Positions 39,504 to 51,936 of a stretch of DNA of 64,000 nt are shown here, piece by piece. Both the position numbers and the translations under genes were made by a program. The notes under the pieces were generated by a model. It was not told the DNA's origin. It searched no databases and worked only from the letters and a program-made list of their open reading frames with translations. Position 1 is the stretch's first letter. Every line of letters starts with the position of its first letter. Source of the DNA: Eopsaltria australis (Eukaryota > Chordata > Aves > Passeriformes > Petroicidae); assembly GCA_034509425.1 (NCBI GenBank), contig JAVTVJ010001666.1, forward strand, positions 1 to 64,000. Direction: 5' to 3'.

Positions 39504-42500
39504 TCCATCATGGCCACTATGTTACTGTACATGCGCTCAGGGGCGTTCAGGCCCCAGTGATGGTCAAAGTGGTTCCAGTCGGGGAAGTGCTCGTGGTGGA
39601 TGATGTTGGTGAGTCGGGGCAGCAAATGCTTGGTCTCCTGGGGTGGAGTGACCCAGTCCTCTCCCCCACTCCACAGAGCCACAGGCACCTCCATGTCTTC
39701 GATCTTGTAAAAGGGCGGTCTCTGCTGGGAAGGGGAAAAGCACTCCTGTTATCTGGGGGCTCAGAGGGATGGGGGATTGTAGAGTTTGAGGGTCGGTTTC
39801 AGACGGCCAGGACAGACGAGAGATCTCTGAAGTCGGGTTGTAGAGCATGAGGTTTATTGTAAAAGAACATTAGTGTAAGAGACCTGCTGAGAGCTGCCAG
39901 ACACAGCCCGGAGCAGGGCAGAGAGGCAAGAGAGGAGAGAAGAGCGGGGAGCTAAGAGAGTTGAGAGCGAAGGTCTAAGAGAGTAGTTAAGAGAGAGGAT
40001 TTAAGGAAGTTAGAAGAAGAGAGCTAAGAGAGCTAAGAGAGGTTGAAGAAGAAGAGCTGAGAGAACTTTTCGCTTACAATACAATAAATCATCTTCTGTG
40101 TTGAATATACTCATTTTCATTCACCAATCTAGAACAAACTACAAATCTTACAACATTTGCATACAGCCTATGAGAACTATTGCATTACCATACAGTGTTA
40201 TATTTTAAACCCTAAAAGCTGCTTTTTGGACCCTCTGCCAAGTTGGTAGGGTCTGCTTTGACCCTTGGGCCTGTCTGCAAGCAGAGGGGATTGTTTTATA
40301 AAAGGGGGGATAACCTGCAGGCAGCCATGCCATTGTTTTCCAGTTTTTCATTAACTGGGGTTTGGTATCTCAAAGCTTGTCTTCACTTCAATCTCGCTTA
40401 CAGTTTCTAGATTCTCAGCATATTTTACTAGGTAATCATATTTATAAGGCTTTCCTATTTCATCTTCCCCAACAGGGGATGATCCCCCATCCCGATCCCG
40501 GCCAGCCCCATCCCATTCACCTGGTTGTACTTCTCCATGTTTCTCAGCCCGTAGTCAAACTGCCTGAACTTCCCAGTTTTGGCAGTCTGGAAGGCAGAGG
40601 CAAAGGGTTAATCCAGGTGATATCCTGCATCAGCCTGCCACAGACAGCTGTGGCTTTTGAGACTCTTTGGTGCAGCAGCTTAAAAATCACATTTATGTCT
40701 TGGCTTTGATTATACCACCTTTACCTGTCTCCAGGGTGAATGAGATAGCATTTGAAAATGACATGTGCGCAGATGAAAAGAAAGAAAAGTTAAAGTAGTT
40801 ATAAAATCAGAGTCTCTACCTGTCCCCAGTGCAGAAGTGTTTTTACTGATGTATAGTCCGGAAAATGAGATAAATACACATCCAGTCGGCTCTACAGGAA
40901 AAAGAAAGTATTTTCTAAGTGAGTTGGGAAGGATGGAAATCTGCCTAGGCAAAAAACCTCAAACATTCTTTCTTATAACTGCAATATAAAAGTTATATGC
41001 TCTTTATTCTTTAGCAGCTTTACTCTGCTCAGAGCTAGAATGTAGCTTTCAAAGGTCAGCCACTTAATCAATATTTTGGAATGGAAATACAACTGGTTCA
41101 GTCATTCTTTGCTTATTTTCTTCTGGAAACTTGTTGCGTATCAGCCAAAAATGAGGCAGGAGTTTCCCTAAGAGACAAGACCACAAGTGAGTCTCTCTTA
41201 CCAAAGACTCCATGAGGTTTAACACCCTCGCACCACTGTGGGAAATCTCCAAGTAACGCTGCCTTTCACACCTTATTTTGGGAGTTTATACTCATTTTTG
41301 TGTCTCATTAGCTATCTCTGGGTGTCCAGGAAAAGCAGAGAGGACTGTGACCTGGACTGAGAGCCTGGTGCACCCACCAGATTCAAGTTCTTCAAATCGA
41401 ACCCTCCAACTAAGAAGATCTCTGTGGCACACAGTGGAGCGTTAACTGGCCTGCTGCACCTCTCAACCAGAGAGGTCTTCTCCTTCCTCCCCACCAGAAC
41501 CAGCTCTCTGGTTCCAAACCTTGCCTGCAAGAGCACGAGGAAATGTTAGGAGTGATGTCAGGAGCACCAACGCCCACCGCAGGTGCAGGATCAGTGCACA
41601 GTGGCAATGCAGGGAGCAGGAGTTACCAAAACTCCCTGGATTTTGGGAGTAACAACCCACAAACACCTCCTGTACCTTGAGCAGCATGTCTGGTAGAAAG
41701 GCAAGCGCTAACACGGGGCCCCGGACATGTCGGAAGGTGTACACAGGGGCCAGGGCAAAGAAGAGTTTGATTTTCTTGGCCAGGCGTGGCAAGCTGGAAA
41801 ACGCTATGAAACCTGAAGAGCAGCAGGAGATCACCATTGATGCCGACCCCGTGCTCTGCTCCCACCCATCGCCCTCTCCCACCCTCCTCACTCACCCAGG
41901 GAGCTGCCCTGAGCGTGGCCGACGTAGAACAGCTTCTCCTGGTCAGTTTGCATCAGGATGAAGTCCACCATGGCCGGGAGGTCGTACATGGCCATCTCGT
42001 GGAAGCTGCGTGGCAAAGGGAGAGCCTGGAGGAGATTCCCACCTCCCAACCTCCCACGGACACCAGGAGCTCAGCGCTGACAGCCCTGCAGCCCAGCCCT
42101 GTCTCTGGTGGCCTGACCTGAAGTCCCAGAACTCCTGGGAGGCGACGGACAGGTTGGCGTGCCGGCGGGACCAGCTGTTGCCCCGGTTGTTCCCGATCCA
42201 GACGTCGTATCCCGCGTCCGCCAGGATGAAGGCCAGGCTGCTGTTAGGGAAATTGTCCACCCAGTCCCCACCATCCACACAAAAGCCATGCACGATCAGC
42301 ACGGGGGATCTGGATCCTGAAAGAGGAGACATTGGTTAGTTGACCAAAGAAGAAACACCTTTGCCATATGGAAATAAAACACCACCGTACATCTTGATGC
42401 TGTTTTCTGCGGGCTGCACATTAAACATTCCCTTCTTCCATTATTTCCATTCTCCCGTTGTTTCCCTGGTTATGATGGTGCATTTTTGTGTTTGGGGGGC

Positions 42501-43305
42501 TTCTGCCATCCCAGGCCCTGAGCCTGGACTTTGGGCCAGGGCCAGCTAGCCACTGGGGCTAGCTGGGTCACACTGCCCCACCTCAGGCACAGCAAAACAC
42601 AATGTTGAACTCCTGAATCCCCAGGGACAGCTCAAGAGAGCCAGGAAGAAACTCCTCATCCCTTTTCCCGCTACCCAAACCATGCCTGAAGGCACAGGTA
42701 TTCCCACTGTTTCCTCTTGCATCTGGCCAGGGGCCAGGGTCACAGCTGGTGCCCCCCTGGGTGAGGCTGAGCCCACCTGGGAGCCCAGCGTCCTCCCTGC
42801 CATGGGGAATCCGGTTGAGGCTCAGGAAGTAGCCGTCCTCTGTCATCACTTCGTACTCCTCGCTGGGATACCCATGGAAAATGATCTTCTGGCTCTGCAG
42901 GGACAAAAGTGCGAGGGCAGAGGGTGACCCAGGGCCCCGTGCCTGCCTCAGCTTCACCCACATCTGCCACCCACATCCCCCGGTGTCACCTCCATCCAAA
43001 GGAATTAGAGGAAGGGCATGGAGAGGCCAGGCTCAAGGTGAGGGCATGAAGTGAGTGACACCGATGCAAATCTGGGAGATTTCTGACGGCCCCAGCCCCC
43101 CAGAGAGGCCAGGTGCAGATGTCAGGGAAGGGGTGAGCAGAGCTGGTCCCTTGGGAAGGACTTTGGGCACAGCCCTGGGGAAGCGCGGTGCGCTGCCAGC
43201 ACTCACAATGTTCATGAACCTCTCGGGGTTGTGGATTGCTTCAGCACCTGGGATGGCATCTTCCAGCCCCTGGGCCAGGCACAGGGCCACCAGCAGCAGC
43301 CACAT
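39491..43305 (-). CDS. Acid lipase family gene, lipase 2' (inverted twin; Ser to Ala; 393 aa)
   Basis: Mirror of lipase 2. Exons in gene order: 43207-43305, 42777-42894, 42118-42316, 41896-42005, 41676-41812, 41378-41524, 40820-40891, 40521-40586, 39491-39724. All splice borders and the frame are preserved, giving 393 residues. I find two residue differences from lipase 2: GFDL for GFDR in exon 6 and TGKF for TGRF in exon 8. The nucleophile elbow is also GHAQG, so the loss of serine came before the duplication. Asp339 and His368 are kept. It converges on lipase 2 (tail to tail). Its 3' region has a longer minisatellite and an altered polyadenylation hexamer. If the assembly is right, it is a recent paralogue under no visible decay of the coding frame. 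Confidence 0.9.
39778..40474 (-). mobile_element. Solo LTR in lipase 2' intron 8 (arm B copy)
   Basis: Mirror copy of the arm A intron 8 LTR. Its target duplication GGGGAT (reverse complement of ATCCCC) lies at 39772-39777 and 40475-40480. It shares the insertion site exactly with the arm A copy and so was carried by the duplication. Confidence 0.9.
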
Positions 43306-46300
43306 CTCACCAGACCGCAGCTCCTGGGGGATAACGGGGCAGGATGAGCAGGGCTGTGGGTGCTCCAGAGGCACAAGGAACACTGTGCAGCCCCAGCATC
43401 GTGGCAGCACAGCCAAAGGCTGATGCTGCCCCACGGAGCAGCTGTCTACAGCCCCCTGTGCAGTTTGGAACCCACCCCAAGCCTCTCTTGCTGACCATCC
43501 TCATCCAGTCCAGCTGTAACTGCAGGGTGGGACAAGTAGCCTCCCACCATGCCCTGCCTGGGAAAAGCACCAGGGGGCTTTCAGGGAAATCCTTAGGCCG
43601 TCAGGGAAAGCATTTCAGGGGAAGAATCCTCCCACAAACAGGAGGGGCCATGTCAGAGCTGCATCCTGCAGGAGCCTCCCTGCTCCATCCCTGCCTTGGA
43701 TGCTTTGTGGCATTCCAGACCCAAGGACAGATCCATCAGAGTCCATTTCCCTGATGATCCAGTTGCAGGAGCTGAAGATGCCTCTCTGCCTCCCAGAGTG
43801 TGTTTTCACTGTAGCCTTATTGCATGGAAAGCTTTCCTGGGCTGCTCAGGAAAAGGGCAACACCCACCCAGAGCAGAGCCCCATGTGGGCCACAGCAAAA
43901 CCTCCCTCTCACACCAGAAACCAAAGTGCCAAGCCAAGCCCTGCTCTGTGTTCAAGCCCACCACCAACACCTTGGTGACGTGCAGGTGAGAGGGAATGTC
44001 CTGGGATTGAGCTGCTGTGATGGCTGAGGGAAGGAGAGGGGGGATTGCCCCGTGCTCCTGCAGACAAACCACATCACTAAACCCGATCTCCCTGTGTCCT
44101 GCCCAGCTGCCCAACACCACTGGCCACAACTGCAGGCTGGACTCTGTGCAAATCACCACTTTTAGGTGCTCTTAGTCCTGGAGCCCCTCAGCCTGCATGT
44201 GCAATGAAGATTGAAAGGACAGCAGGAAGGCAGGAGCTGCAGTGGCCACCTCCCCACCCGGCTGAGTTGCACACAGCCACAGGCAAGACATTGCAGGCCA
44301 TGCCTGGGGACATCAGACACTGGGCAGCAGCTGAAATAACCACTTCACTGAGCACTGGGGGTTACAAGGGATGGAGAAGCCATGCCTGCTTAGGAATCAG
44401 GAGATGCCAGACAGAACAGTGTGATCCTCAGTGCTGTTTTCTTGTTGCTAAACTCACAGGAGTTTCACACCAATTGCATCCTCTTGCTGAGCTTGTCACT
44501 TAGGAAAGAGCTTCTTCTCCTTGGGGCTCCATCCCCTGTCCAGAGAGACGTCAAATCCCTGCCAAATTCTGCCCCCGTGGTCCATGTCCCTTTGATCTGC
44601 ACCCAGCCTGCACTTCACCACATGCAAGGGGACTTTCCACTGCTCCGTGGCCACCAACAGCCTACCCACAGACCTGTGCTTTCTGTGCTTCCTGCGCATT
44701 TGGTGATGAGAGTTTCCTCCTCTCAACACCCCCTCTCCCAGCTCCTGAGCTGTGGCACTGACATCTCCCACCTGCTGCGCTTCACCTCCATGCCTGAGGC
44801 TCTGCTGCCCACCCCAGTGTCACCCAGATGTTACAGTGGCACACCACGGTGGCCATGACCGGTGACAAGCTGTGCCACAAAGCCCACAGATGTCCGAGAG
44901 AGCCCTGGCAGACAGCTTTCAGCAGAGACAGAAGCAACCTGGCACTCAGCTGTGAGTCCCTGGGCATGGTCAAGCAGGGTAGAGAACAGCAGAGCTGGTC
45001 CCTGCTCCTCCTCAAAGCTGCTGTTCCCCAGGCACCAGCCCTGGGTAATGCAACCAAGCCCCTGCAGCCAGCCCCTTCAAAGAGCCCAAATGGATGAAGA
45101 GCCAGGGAAATGTCTAATCACCAAGTTCTCCACGCACAAAATGCACAGCTGGAGGGATAATAAGACCTCCTGACTTGGTTGGGATCCTTTCTCTCAGCAA
45201 TAGCCTGGGCTAGAAGGAGAAGAGGAGAACACCAACCTGACCTGCTGCTCCGGGTCCTCTGTGCAGTTGGCGGGGTAGGTGGCACTGAGGGAAGCAATCC
45301 TCTGGGCTTATAAAGACACCCAGAGAGGCTGGACTTATCCATCAACACCTGGAAGCCCAGTCCTTCCCCAGACACACAGCCCAGTGTAATTCAGACACTG
45401 CATCCCAAACCCCAGGGAGCTCAGCAGCAAAGAGCCCCATCCTAAACTCTGGGCAATGTCCCCATCACCGGGAAGACGCAGGTCTTGTGGTGTCCTACAG
45501 CTGGGAGCTGCATTCTGGCATTCCTTGGCAGAGGAATTCCAGCTGCTTTGCCTGTGCTCAGGGGCTGCCAGACAGGTCACTGGCTGCTCATCCTGGCTTT
45601 GCAGGTGTAGGTACCTGTTGGTGACATGTGTCAGAGAGGAGGAAGGAATACCACCTTCATGTGACACTGACTGAGTTCTGTCAGTGTGGACATGCCAAGA
45701 GTGGGAATCCAAAGGGTGCAAAGCAAATCCCCTGTGGGCAGGGCTGACAATCAGCCCTCCACAATAGCTCTGAGTCCATGGGTCCCTTGAACCACGTTTT
45801 CCAACCCCATCCCCTCTCCTCCTGCCAGGAGAGCAATGGGGGTGGGAAGGGACCTTTGGGGTCTCCATCTGCATGCCAGCCTCCTGCTCACCCTGGTTTG
45901 GGGTGGCATCACTGCTGAGCAGAATATTTCCTCTGTCAGTGCAAAATACCTCTGGCTGGGATGGACACACGTTTGTTGTGGTTTTCAGCAGAGGAATTAC
46001 TGTTTGGGCTTTCTCCTGGATTTGAATCCTGGCATGGAAGAGCAGGATGTGGCACTTGGCAAGAGTTCTGTTTAATTACAGAGCCTTTGGGTGCTGTTCC
46101 TCACACCCAGCCACGGTCCTGGAGGAAGGAGGCCGCTCTGGAAACAGCTACAGAGAGGAGGCAAAATGATGGGGTAGGAGTTCCCTGGCCTGACTGAGCC
46201 TTCAGGCAGCAGCAGGCACAGGCCTGACAGAGTTGGGCATTCCTTCAAGAAAAGAGAGCAAAAACCATGCTGAGAAGTGCCAGAGAACAAAGTAGGCTCA

Positions 46301-47419
46301 ATCTTCAACCTGACCTAGGGACAGCCTCCCCCAGCAGAAATGATGAGAGTCTTCTCCCTCAGCTTCCCTGCTACTGCAGCGTGGGCATTTAACATGAATC
46401 CAGTGACCCCACCCCGAGGTCAGCTGCTCCTTCCCAGCACCCCAGAGCGCAGGGGTTGGAGGGATGCTCCCCAAAATCTGCCTCTCCCTAGCCCAGCTCA
46501 CGACCTTCAGGCTGTGGCTCCCTGCAGGGCTCCCAGCCCAGCCTCAGTGTCCCCTGCTGCCACCAGAGCAGGGGCAGGCAGGAGGCTGCTGAGGTGCACA
46601 GAGCTCTGCAGACAGAGCTGCACAGACACTTCTCCTTGTCCCCAGAATGCCCCAGGTGCAGCAAAGGCAGATCCCAGTGGGATGTGGGCAGGGACGCTCC
46701 CCACATCGGGCAGCGGGGGTTAGGCCAGCTCTGCCTTTGGCCCCTGTGTCCTCACAAGCAGCTTCTGGCCTCCAGGCTCACCTTCATCTCCCTCAGAGCC
46801 TTGCAGCAAGCCTGACGTGCCTTTCTCAGTCCTTCAGAGCTCCCTCCTTTCCCAAAATTCCCATTTCCCTCTGTGACTCTCTGCACAAGCTGTGAGCCCA
46901 CGGCTCTCCCCAGGCCTTCCCCCCTTATTTCTGCAGCCCCTGCCCCACCTCCTTAACCTCTCCTCCTGGACAGGCTTGGCCACTTTGGGGAAGGATGGCT
47001 CCATACCTGGCCCTTGGGCTCCCCTCGAGGTACAGGAGATGTGTTGCACATGCAAGCGCTGGCAGGGGATTATCCCCTCTGCTTGGCATTTGGGAGGCTG
47101 TATCCCCACGCAGAATCCAGATTTGCCATCCCAGGGACTCCTGGGACACCCCCACATCGGAGTGAGCCCAGAGATGGTGGGTGGAGGCCAAGGCCAAGGT
47201 GCAAGGAGAGGTTGGGTTGGCTCAGCCAGACCCAATGGCTTCTTCTCGGTGCCCAAAGGGATCCCAGAGGCACCGGGGCTGGGTCCTGCTTGGAGAGGCA
47301 CAGAGAGAGCCCCAGAGGCACAGGCAGAGCTGCAGCACAGAAAGCCTGGCTGTCCCCAAGGAAACAGCCCAAAATGTGTGAGCAGGGCAGCTCTGGGGCC
47401 AGGACCCGAGCAGTGGGGG
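43306..47419. other. Arm B spacer upstream of lipase 2'
   Basis: Mirror of 25578-29691. No coding exon is recognised. The promoter of lipase 2' is expected at its left end next to 43305. Confidence 0.5.
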
Positions 47420-47432
47420 ATCCCCCAGCTCC

Positions 47433-48150
47433 AAGGCAGCTGTCCACTGGCTGGGCACCCTCAGATTGTAGTGGGTTGCTGTCGGTGGCGAGAGAAGCAA
47501 GACGCCGACTCAGTGTGAGTGATAAATCAAGCTTGTTTATTGTCAGAAAGTGCACACACTTATACTTCTCTACGTGCTCAAAATATTATTCTCTTACAGA
47601 AGTTTCACACGGGATCTTTCTCTAATCTAATTAAAACACCAAGCTGGTATCAGAAGGCAACAACAGCAACAGTTTCTTCTGCCAAATTAATCTCCAGACA
47701 CCTGCAGCTTGTTTTCGGCTTTCCACAGTTGTCTTGAGAATAACCTTAAGCAGAGGCCTAGCTCTCGTCTATGGGGCCTGGATTGCTCGCTTATGCTTTA
47801 TGTCTGTGCAGCCAGAGATGGCCATTTCCCAACAGGTTGCCTGGCAGATCCAGAAAACCTCCAGAAAACTTCGGGCCCTCTGCTTTTCCTCTCATCCACG
47901 GCAGTAACCTGGTGGCACAAGTCCCTCTCGGCATGTCCTACTTGTGAGGTGACAAAGGAGGAAAGCAAACCTGAGACAGGGGTGGCCTGGGGTTTTGGGG
48001 CTGGGTGAGATGTTTTCACTAGCAGACTTCACATTCCATTACTGACAAAGCAGAAAAACCTGAGCCCAAGTTTCTCACTAAACTAAACTGAACAGCACTG
48101 ACTGGAACATCCCACAGAAAGGAGCATCCCACCCGCTCTGTGACAGAAGG
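47433..48150. repeat. Flank segment S (outer right border of the duplication)
   Basis: Matches S' (37575-37934) in inverted orientation, apart from the LTR at 47480-47834 that only this copy holds. The similarity fades at about 48150 (CAGAAGGAACACC), which marks the right edge of the duplicated block. Confidence 0.85.
47480..47834 (-). mobile_element. Solo LTR in segment S only (6-bp TSD)
   Basis: A 355-bp element running on the plus strand from TGTCGGTGGCGAG to CATTTCCCAACA, flanked by GGTTGC at 47474-47479 and 47835-47840. The polyadenylation motif is on the minus strand (about 47535-47540). The S' copy has a single GGTTGC (reverse complement, 37888-37893) and is the empty site. It is ERVK-like by target length. 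The insertion came after the duplication. Confidence 0.92.
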
Positions 48151-51100
48151 AACACCAAAATCCCTTATAACCAGCTGAAAAGTACAGAGGATTCATGGAG
48201 GGGCTTATTCTCCCCTTCCTGCTCCTCCACAACTGCAGGATGAAGAAAAGGAAAGCCAGCCAGGGCATTGTGGTGACACAACAGCCTCTGGGGATCTGTG
48301 GTCCAACCTCAGCCCCCATCAGGGACAACCTCACAGCTGCAGAGGGCCTGAAATAACAGCACGGCTTATCCAGGCAACAGAACGCCCCTCTGACCCCGAC
48401 AAAGCAGCACAAACACAAATGTTGGTGTTACTGTCTGTAACCCAGCCAGGCTCTCCCAGGAGAGAGCTCCATCCCCAGAGAGCTCCTGGCCCGGGTGGCC
48501 ACGGCCAGCCCACACCACCACCTCATGCTCAAGGAGACGTGGACAACCATGGTTTGTTGGGTTTGGAGTTCTTGGATTTACCAAACCACTGCGCTTTCCG
48601 TGAGGGTTTGGCCAGGAGCGCGTTTCCCTCACCAGCACTTTCACAGCACCCTCTGCTGCCCAGGCTTTCGTGTTTCCTTTGGAGAGCACCATCCCGTGGA
48701 CAAGGACCACTCCACCCCTCAGCGCCCGCCTGGGCAGGCAGCAGCAAGCTGAAGTGCAAGGAAATTTAGGTGAAACCCCTGAGGTTAGAGCAGCGTGGGG
48801 CAGGGGGTCTCAGTCAGGTCAGGCAGGGGAGGATGCTCCCTCCCAGTCACACCAGTCCTGTCCTTACAGCAGCACTGGTGGGAGGCAGCCCAGCGTCCAC
48901 CCTCTGGTTGCTTTCCAGTAATCCCCTCCTCTCCCCGTGCCTTTCAGCGGGTGCCTGTTGTTACAAGAGGAAAATAAAATAACTATGGAATACGCTTGGC
49001 TCAGAATTCCTAATTTTTATCCCGATTTTTTTTTCTGATTTGCTCATGCCTTAATAGGCTGTGCAGTGATTCACCCTGGGGGGCTCCCCACTAATGTGAC
49101 CCCAAACTTGATGCCAGGACCGGGAGAGGCCATAGGAGCCTTTCTGATGTCCTGTCCCCAAAAGGAAGGCAAGTTCTGTAGGTGCTGGGAGGAAGGGAGA
49201 GTGGTTTTTTTCTCGTCTCCGCATACCTGATCCTGTTTTTCCACCGTTCCTCCTCTCCCTTCAGGGCAAAAATCAGATTCTTCTCTGAGCTACTGCTCAT
49301 TTGAGGGTGAGCCAGCTGGGAGGGCTTATGGCACTGCCTCCAGCTAGTCCTTGGTAAAGACCAGTCATTACAGTGACTTTTTTTTTCCTGTTTTTTTAGG
49401 ATTTCCAAAGCATGTCTGCGTTTGAGCAAGCGTGGCTGCACCAGACCTGGCAGGTGCTGACTGCAGGAGGGATGCAGGATCCCAGGGGGTGCACAGCCAG
49501 CACCAGGGCCCTGCAGGGTGGGCACCTGGGCAAGGAGAGGAGATCTGGCTGCGAGGTGCCAAAAATGACACCCACAGCTCGTGCCACTCATCACCGTCCC
49601 TGCAGGGATCTCTCCAGGCACCAGGCAGCTCCTGGCCCAAAGGCATCGCCAGCTGGGGAGAGGGGAAGCCTGGCAAGATGTGAAGTCTCCATCCACAGCT
49701 TCTTCCCTCCCTGAGGATGGATTTATTTTTCTTTTTTTTATAGAGCTACCCCTGAAATCACTACTGGGACTGGGAGGTTCTGCATTTTCCGGCTCATTTT
49801 GTGCCAGGAGGCAGTGGGAAGAGCCAAAAGGAGCTTGGATGGCTTTCCCATTGGAATTTGCTCGGATGAGCCAGGCTGGCCCCAGTCATCCACCAGCACC
49901 CAGGGCACCAGCAGAAGTCCTGGGCACCAAATCCAGTCCCAGTGCAGGTGGAGAGTCCAGAGGTTGCCCATTCTAGGTTCACAGAGGTCATGGGCGATGC
50001 CGAATGCCTCCGTCAGGTGGAAATAACCAATTTGTTACAGCTCTCGGCTCTTCTGCAGTGCCACGAAAACATTCCCGAGCCAGCCCAGGCAGGGAGGGTG
50101 AGTCCTGCCGGAGCAGACTCCAGCCCTCAGGTAAATTACACGTCCATAGGAGGAGGGATCAGAGGGGGTGGCGGCTCCTGACGCTCCCGAATCCGCGGAG
50201 CAGAGGGAAAAACAGCCCGATGAGAGCGGCTTGGGCCGGCAGCAGGGACCTTCTGCTCGGGGGACATCGGGGACAAGGATTCCCACATCTCTTCTGCCAC
50301 AGCCCCTGGACCGCGACGGGTAATCCCTCCTCCTTGGGTGCCATCCCTGGGGACAGCGGGGCAGAGCTGTAGGCACCTGGAGAGCCCCCGGGGTGGGGCA
50401 GCGGGGCTTCCCCGGGAATCCTGGCTCCAAAGGAATGTCCCTGCTCAGGGAGGGCAGTGGGAGTGTTCGGAGAGGGGTCAGGACCGTGCTGCCGGGGTCA
50501 CCCTGCCGCACCTCTCTAAAGTCACCGCGGGCTCTCAGGGTCTGCTGAGATGAGGGACATTTCACAAAGGAATTATTTTTCCAACCTGACTGTTGAGAGG
50601 AAGGGGCCATCCCAGGCAAGGCTCTTCCCTGGAATTTGCATGCCCTTCTCCTGACGCTTCACCACAAAAATGTGTTCAGGCTCTCCTTGCTTCTTCTAAA
50701 GGCTCGGCCTTCAAACAATGAGTCCGGAGCCTCGTGGAGCCGAGCGACAGGCGACGCAACGAGAGGTCTTGTCCCCAGATCGCACCCCAGGGGGCTCAGG
50801 GTGGTGGTGGGGACCCCTCGGTCCCCCGGGTGGGAGATGGGGTCCCTCGGTCCGGGCACAGCCCCCCCCGGGCGGTGCTGAGAGCGGGAGGCTGCCCAAG
50901 GGGTGCCCCGAGGTGCAGCGGTGCAGGTGCGCTGATCCACTCCGGGGACACCAGAGGGAGCAGGTGGCCTTTGTCCCCGGCTGCCAAAACCCCTCCTGCA
51001 GCGCGGGGAGCCGGTTCCTGCCGCAGAAAGGAAAGGGGAGGATGAGGGACAGCCGGGAAGTGACAGAAACCTGCTCCCAGTTCTCCTCTATTCCACCAGG

Positions 51101-51936
51101 GAAGCGTGCAAGATACCTGGCGCTGGCATTCAGTGGGAATTTGGCGGCTCCCTGCTAAATTGCTCCACACAACTGAACTCCTCTAACAAATTTACCCATC
51201 CCTATATGGCAGAGGTCTGCCCATGGCAGGGGGGATGGAACAAGATGATCTTTAAGGTCCCTTTCCACCCCAAGCATTCTGTGATTCTGTTTCCGTGAAA
51301 TAAAACAGCAGTGAGATGTTTTGTGGTAGGAACAAGCCAAAGCAGACTCTCCAAAATCCTTCCCAGGAGGAACAGGGGCGTCCTGAGATGGCATTTCACT
51401 CAGGTTTGCCAAAACAAGCCAGGAGAACCCCAGGGTCTCTGTCAGCCATAAGGAGAACCCAAATAAACCACATCACTTGATTTCTTCTTGAGAACATAGC
51501 CCTGCCACTTAAAATTGGGTGGTTTACTCCTCGTTAGTTCAGCTGTCAGAGGAACAAAAACAATCTGTTCTTCCAACTATCCAAGACATTCTTTTAAATG
51601 AACAACCTGTAATCACCCCCTTGAAAACCAGGTTTGTCTGGGCACATACAGATGTACCTGTACCTGTACCTGTTCATGTTTCTGAATGCAAGGGCCTGAT
51701 GGAGAATGTGGGATTAAAATGTGATGGAATGTGGACTCTGGCTTTGTTCAAGATTAGCAAAACAAGCCATTTTCAAAACCAATTAGAGGACTTCAGTTTT
51801 AAAACCATTTCACCTGTTGAGGGATCATGTTGATATCCTGATGGAAGCCCAGTGCACGTCAAGAGAACTCCCCAGCTTCTGTGCCAGGGCCAGCAAAGCC
51901 TCTCACACTCCTCACGACGATGTTTTGCAGAGCACC
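48151..51936. other. Spacer between the duplicated block and lipase 4
   Basis: No recognisable exon. It contains a CpG-richer stretch around 50150-51050, a short CR1 end at 51205-51291 and a 104-codon frame at 51519-51833 with no recognised family. The lipase 4 promoter should lie at its right end. Confidence 0.45.
51205..51291 (+). repeat. Short CR1 3' end
   Basis: CTGCCCATGGCAGGGGGGAT and TTTAAGGTCCCTTTCCACCC followed by CATTCTGTGATTCTG: the classical CR1 terminus, about 650 bp upstream of the lipase 4 start. Confidence 0.8.

Larger units (their letters stand above)
37940..47419. repeat. Arm B of the large inverted duplication (carries lipase 2')
   Basis: Reverse complement of arm A. It holds lipase 2' on the minus strand, the same intron 8 LTR, a longer 12-bp minisatellite and an empty site for the arm A-specific LTR element. 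Lipase coding exons differ from arm A by only a few bases; the terminal 200 bp next to S' differ by about eleven bases. Confidence 0.92.
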
